Assembly (NCBI RefSeq): GCF_963678635.1
Contig: NC_087069.1
Span: 39,891,076-39,955,075, forward strand
Reading direction: 5' to 3'
DNA: 64,000 bases
From: Symsagittifera roscoffensis
Taxonomy: Eukaryota; Xenacoelomorpha; Acoela; Convolutidae
Part shown: in pieces, positions 58,943-64,000 of the stretch
Numbering within the stretch: the stretch's first letter is position 1
How the letters are laid out: each line of letters starts with the position of its first letter
Notes under the pieces: model-generated
What the model saw: the letters and a program-made list of their open reading frames with translations, nothing else
What the model was told of the DNA's origin: nothing
The model's database searches: none
Program-made: the position numbers and the translations under genes

Positions 58943-59458
58943 GTGAAAGAAATCTTGACATTCGTATAGCAAATTTAAAAATTATATTTTTGAACACTAA
59001 ATAAATTATATTCTTTTAATAACTAAGCATTCCTATTAAAAACTACTCCAATTCACTTCATCTCAAGTCATTTCCGCCCGAAGAACAGTCAGTTCCTGAA
59101 ATGACTGCTTTTTGGGGTGGAAATGTCTGGTCACGGTTAAAAACTTAGCTTGAATAGTAGATACATCGCTACAAAGATGCCGAGATTTTTTCATCTCAAA
59201 TTGATATTAAGTTATTTGTAAATCAAGATGTAATTTTTAAGCCAGTAGATGCTTTGGGTGCCTTAAGCTCGCTGGTTGTTTCTCTGCAGCTGCCAGAAAG
59301 CACGCGAAATCTCTGCCAAAATTTTTTTAAAACGGAGAATTTTCTTTTTCAAATCAAAAACATGTGTCTACCTGTAAATAAAAAGCTTGAAACTTAGTTT
59401 TTCTTGATCTTTCGTCTCGAACTGTTTTTTAATCATATGCTTAAACTTCTTTAAAAAT

Positions 59459-59530
59459 TGGAATTTAAGCCGACATATCTCTGAGCAGACATGTTCACAT
59501 CAATTAGAATACTGAATACAGCGTCCCAAA
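59459..59530 (+). pseudogene. Degenerate duplicate of the exon 5 splice-acceptor region
   Basis: 59459-59530 matches 59610-59680: AAGCCGACATATCTCTGAGCA against ...CTAAGCA, and ACTGAATACAGCGTC against ACTGAACACAGTGTC. The latter is the first coding part of exon 5. The copy has lost a good acceptor and its frame closes quickly. Confidence 0.5.
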
Positions 59531-59660
59531 TAAGAGACAAAATGTAAACATCTAAACTAAAACTGACTGCAAAAAGATTCACCTGTTGAGTTTTGAAGCC
59601 AACATTGAATTTTAGGAATCTAAGCCGACATATCTCTAAGCAGACAAGTTCTCGTTTCAG

Positions 59661-59853
59661 ACTGAACACAGTGTCGCAGTCAGTTGAGGAGTGGGCGGGG
59701 GAGAGGGCGAAGATGCAGAGTGTGGTTGGGATGTTGGCCCAGGAGGTGAAGCAACTGAAACATGCTCTGGAGGTGAAACAGCTGGACTACCAGACACTCC
59801 AGCAGGAGATACACAAGCGAAGTTCACAGATAGAGAATGAGTCACAATCTATG
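59661..59853 (+). CDS. Plus-strand coiled-coil gene, exon 5
   Basis: Acceptor TCTCGTTTCAG|, donor TCTATG|GTTAGT; 193 nt, completing the codon left by exon 4 and leaving in phase 0. It encodes LNTVSQSVEEWAGERAKMQS, MLAQEVKQLKHALEVKQLDY and EIHKRSSQIENESQ. The five exons give about 270 residues, mostly one long coiled coil after a disordered head. The gene probably continues beyond the satellite, since no stop closes the frame at a plausible C-terminus. Confidence 0.75.
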
Positions 59854-59859
59854 GTTAGT

Positions 59860-60120
59860 AATGTTTTTCCAGTTAACCAGCCAGAGACCTACCCTGGAAG
59901 TTATCTAATTGAGACTAACTAAGCTGTTATAAGACTGATAGTTTGATCTTCTGTACACAAGGTCATTGTGTTAAGACGTCTGTGACGTCACATAACAGAT
60001 CTAAAAGAGAACAAAAGTGAGGAGACCATAGTGACAAATTAACCAATTCAGATCCAGTTGTTTTATCTCAAGAGTAGAGCTTCAACGGCTATAGCTTTCA
60101 CAGAAGAGCTGACACTGCAA
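59860..60120. other. Intron start before the satellite, no gene seen
   Basis: 270 bp. It contains a CRE-like palindrome (TGACGTCA at 59982-59989) and an AGACGTCT word nearby. Nothing else was recognised. Confidence 0.4.
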
Positions 60121-63100
60121 ATACGAGATGTGAAACCGGTATCTTTTGAACTTATTCCCTTATCATTCCCTTTCACGGGTGGATAACTCAGGTGTGCTTA
60201 GTCGTTGAATTAGTTCAATAGGTGAATTTTTTTGGTATCATAGTGAGGAAATGGGGTTAACAAGACCCGTAAATAATGCTATCATTAATATCTTTTAATT
60301 TTTAAAAGTATTGGCACTAGTTTTTGAATGGCACGAGATGTGAAACCGGTATCTTTTGAACTTATTCCCTTATCATTCCCTTTCACGGGTGGATAACTCA
60401 GGTGTGCTTAGTCGTTGAATTAGTTCAATAGGTGAATTTTTTTGGTATCATAGTGAGGAAATGGGGTTAACAAGACCCGTAAATAATGCTATCATTAATA
60501 TCTTTTAATTTTTAAAAGTATTGGCACTAGTTTTTGAATGGCACGAGATTGGAAACCGGTATCTTTTGAACTTATTCCCTTATCATTCCCTTTCACGGGT
60601 GGATAACTCAGGTGTGCTTAGTCGTTGAATTAGTTCAATAGGTGAATTTTTTTGGTATCATAGTGAGGAAATGGGGTTAACAAGACCCGTAAATAATGCT
60701 ATCATTAATATCTTTTAATTTTTAAAAGTATTGGCACTAGTTTTTGAATGGCACGAGATTGGAAACCGGTATCTTTTGAACTTATTCCCTTATCATTCCC
60801 TTTCACGGGTGGATAACTCAGGTGTGCTTAGTCGTTGAATTAGTTCAATAGGTGAATTTTTTTGGTATCATAGTGAGGAAATGGGGTTAACAAGACCCGT
60901 AAATAATGCTATCATTAATATCTTTTAATTTTTAAAAGTATTGGCACTAGTTTTTGAATGGCACGAGATGTGAAACCGGTATCTTTTGAACTTATTCCCT
61001 TATCATTCCCTTTCACGGGTGGATAACTCAGGTGTGCTTAGTCGTTGAATTAGTTCAATAGGTGATTTTTTTTGGTATCATAGTGAGGAAATGGGGTTAA
61101 CAAGACCCGTAAATAATGCTATCATTAATATCTTTTAATTTTTAAAAGTATTGGCACTAGTTTTTGAATGGCACGAGATGTGAAACCGGTATCTTTTGAA
61201 CTTATTCCCTTATCATTCCCTTTCACGGGTGGATAACTCAGGTGTGCTTAGTCGTTGAATTAGTTCAATAGGTGAATTTTTTGGTATCATAGTGAGGAAA
61301 TGGGGTTAACAAGACCCGTAAATAATGCTATCATTAATATCTTTTAATTTTTAAAAGTATTGGCACTAGTTTTTGAATGGCACGAGATGTGAAACCGGTA
61401 TCTTTTGAACTTATTCCCTTATCATTCCCTTTCACGGGTGGATAACTCAGGTGTGCTTAGTCGTTGAATTAGTTCAATAGGTGAATTTTTTTGGTATCAT
61501 AGTGAGGAAATGGGGTTAACAAGACCCGTAAATAATGCTATCATTAATATCTTTTAATTTTTAAAAGTATTGGCACTAGTTTTTGAATGGCACGAGATGT
61601 GATACCGGTATCTTTTGAACTTATTCCCTTATCATTCCCTTTCACGGGTGGATAACTCAGGTGTGCTTAGTCGTTGAATTAGTTCAATAGGTGAATTTTT
61701 TTGGTATCATAGTGAGGAAATGGGGTTAACAAGACCCGTAAATAATGCTATCATTAATATCTTTTAATTTTTAAAAGTATTGGCACTAGTTTTTGAATGG
61801 CACGAGATGTGAAACCGGTATCTTTTGAACTTATTCCCTTATCATTCCCTTTCACGGGTGGATAACTCAGGTGTGCTTAGTCGTTGAATTAGTTCAATAA
61901 GTGAATTTTTTTGGTATCATAGTGAGGAAATGGGGTTAACAAGACCCGTAAATAATGCTATCATTAATATCTTTTAATTTTTAAAAGTATTGGCACTAGT
62001 TTTTGAATGGCACGAGATGTGAAACCGGTATCTTTTGAACTTATTCCCTTATCATTCCCTTTCACGGGTGGATAACTCAGGTGTGCTTAGTCGTTGAATT
62101 AGTTCAATAGGTGAATTTTTTTGGTATCATAGTGAGGAAATGGGGTTAACAAGACCCGTAAATAATGCTATCATTAATATCTTTTAATTTTTAAAAGTAT
62201 TGGCACTAGTTTTTGAATGGCACGAGATGTGAAACCGGTATCTTTTGAACTTATTCCCTTATCATTCCCTTTCACGGGTGGATAACTCAGGTGTGCTTAG
62301 TCGTTGAATTAGTTCAATAGGTGAATTTTTTTGGTATCATAGTGAGGAAATGGGGTTAACAAGACCCGTAAATAATGCTATCATTAATATCTTTTAATTT
62401 TTAAAAGTTTTGGCACTAGTTTTTGAATGGCACGAGATGTGAAACCGGTATCTTTTGAACTTATTCCCTTATCATTCCCTTTCACGGGTGGATAACTCAG
62501 GTGTGCTTAGTCGTTGAATTAGTTCAATAGGTGAATTTTTTTGGTATCATAGTGAGGAAATGGGGTTAACAAGACCCGTAAATAATGCTATCATTAATAT
62601 CTTTTAATTTTTAAAAGTATTGGCACTAGTTTTTGAATGGCACGAGATGTGAAACCGGTATCTTTTGAACTTATTCCCTTATCATTCCCTTTCACGGGTG
62701 GATAACTCAGGTGTGCTTAGTCGTTGAATTAGTTCAATAGGTGAATTTTTTTGGTATCATAGTGAGGAAATGGGGTTAACAAGACCCGTAAATAATGCTA
62801 TCATTAATATCTTTTAATTTTTAAAAGTATTGGCACTAGTTTTTGAATGGCACGAGATGTGAAACCGGTATCTTTTGAACTTATTCCCTTATCATTCCCT
62901 TTCACGGGTGGATAACTCAGGTGTGCTTAGTCGTTGAATTAGTTCAATAGGTGAATTTTTTTGGTATCATAGTGAGGAAATGGGGTTAACAAGACCCGTA
63001 AATAATGCTATCATTAATATCTTTTAATTTTTAAAAGTATTGGCACTAGTTTTTGAATGGCACGAGATGTGAAACCGGTATCTTTTGAACTTATTCCCTT

Positions 63101-64000
63101 ATCATTCCCTTTCACGGGTGGATAACTCAGGTGTGCTTAGTCGTTGAATTAGTTCAATAGGTGAATTTTTTTGGTATCATAGTGAGGAAATGGGGTTAAC
63201 AAGACCCGTAAATAATGCTATCATTAATATCTTTTAATTTTTAAAAGTATTGGCACTAGTTTTTGAATGGCACGAGATGTGAAACCGGTATCTTTTGAAC
63301 TTATTCCCTTATCATTCCCTTTCACGGGTGGATAACTCAGGTGTGCTTAGTCGTTGAATTAGTTCATTAGGTGAATTTTTTTGGTATCATAGTGAGGAAA
63401 TGGGGTTAACAAGACCCGTAAATAATGCTATCATTAAAATCTTTTAATTTTTAAAAGTATTGGCACTAGTTTTTGAATGGCACGAGATGTGAAACCGGTA
63501 TCTTTTGAACTTATTCCCTTATCATTCCCTTTCACGGGTGGATAACTCAGGTGTGCTTAGTCGTTGAATTAGTTCAATAGGTGAATTTTTTTGGTATCAT
63601 AGTGAGGAAATGGGGTTAACAAGACCCGTAAATAATGCTATCATTAGTATCTTTTAATTTTTAAAAGTTTTGGCACTAGTTTTTGAATGGCACGAGATGT
63701 GAAACCGGTATCTTTTGAACTTATTCCCTTATCATTCCCTTTCACGGGTGGATAACTCAGGTGTGCTTAGTCGTTGAATTAGTTCAATAGGTGAATTTTT
63801 TTGGTATCATAGTGAGGAAATGGGGTTAACAAGACCCGTAAATAATGCTATCATTAATATCTTTTAATTTTTAAAAGTATTGGCACTAGTTTTTGAATGG
63901 CACGAGATGTGAAACCGGTATCTTTTGAACTTATTCCCTTATCATTCCCTTTCACGGGTGGATAACTCAGGTGTGCTTAGTCGTTGAATTAGTTCAATAG
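60121..64000. repeat. 210-bp satellite array, about 18.5 copies, runs off right edge
   Basis: Monomer starts (GCACGAGATGTGAAACCGG) fall at 60331, 60541, 60751, 60961, 61171, then 61380 and every 210 bp to 63900; one unit is 209 bp. The first unit begins with ATACGAGATG at 60121. Copies differ by only one to three bases. Two neighbours (60541, 60751) share the variant GAGATTGG, a sign of recent local duplication. The monomer is AT-rich, without an ORF, and contains GGTGAATTTTTTTGGTATC and the hairpin-like GGGGTTAACAAGACCC. Confidence 0.97.

Noticed and set aside
60121-60330. Spliced-leader or snRNA gene in each monomer
   Set aside because: The Sm-like stretch is about 90 nt from any donor-like GT, the following hairpin is only 4 bp, and no promoter element was recognised. 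Kept only as a remote option in the findings.
60121-64000. CRISPR array
   Set aside because: The repeat is contiguous at 210 bp with no unique spacers, in a eukaryotic context.

Overview
The window reads as an AT-rich nuclear segment of an invertebrate animal genome. It has split genes with GT-AG introns, single-copy metazoan gene families (Lifeguard/TMBIM, a FAM161-type ciliary protein), non-LTR and LTR retrotransposons, tRNA-derived SINEs and a satellite array. Nothing looks bacterial: there are no operons, ribosome-binding sites, rRNA or true tRNA genes. FAM161 points to an organism with cilia, but the sequence alone does not fix the phylum.

Layout. 1-2.7 kb: a decayed jockey/CR1-like LINE on the minus strand that runs off the left edge. 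3.3-4.1 kb: a second LINE relic on the plus strand. 4.2-10 kb: AT-rich DNA with dispersed repeats, small inverted-repeat elements, minisatellites and a stray piece of the giant element's last ORF at 6.16-6.42 kb. 10.0-33.9 kb: a 22.3-kb Ty3/Gypsy-type LTR retrotransposon (10889-33214, minus strand) sitting among LTR relics of relatives. 34.5-35.5 kb: three exons of a FAM161-like gene (minus). 37.2-41.8 kb: a duplicated Lifeguard gene, first copy truncated and second complete (plus). 44.6-47.9 kb: an unidentified multi-exon coiled-coil gene (minus). 49.0-59.9 kb: five exons of another coiled-coil gene (plus) whose third intron holds an antisense RTE-clade LINE. 60.1-64.0 kb: about 18.5 near-identical copies of a 210-bp satellite that runs off the right edge.

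The giant retrotransposon is the main discovery. From its 5' LTR (right side) it has a tRNA primer-binding site, a 2.9-kb leader studded with a repeated CCGGATTG-type motif, gag, then pol (zinc knuckle, protease, RT, RNase H, integrase). The pol C-terminus looks like a diverged ADP-ribose macrodomain. A further coding block of about 2,400 codons follows with no recognisable envelope. It begins with what looks like the end of an SGNH-hydrolase domain (DGIH) and later carries an AGINDH motif. All coding parts lie in one reading frame, broken only by stop codons and never by frameshifts. The two LTRs are identical over 315 bp, so the copy looks young despite the stops. The copy is therefore probably recently inactivated, or it uses stop readthrough at some sites.

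Host genes and repeats interlock. The RTE element and SINEs lie in introns, the satellite begins only 270 bp after a coding exon, and the giant element lies next to the end of the FAM161-like gene. Exon boundaries given here come from splice consensus and phase agreement, not from transcripts. Domain calls come from motifs read by eye.
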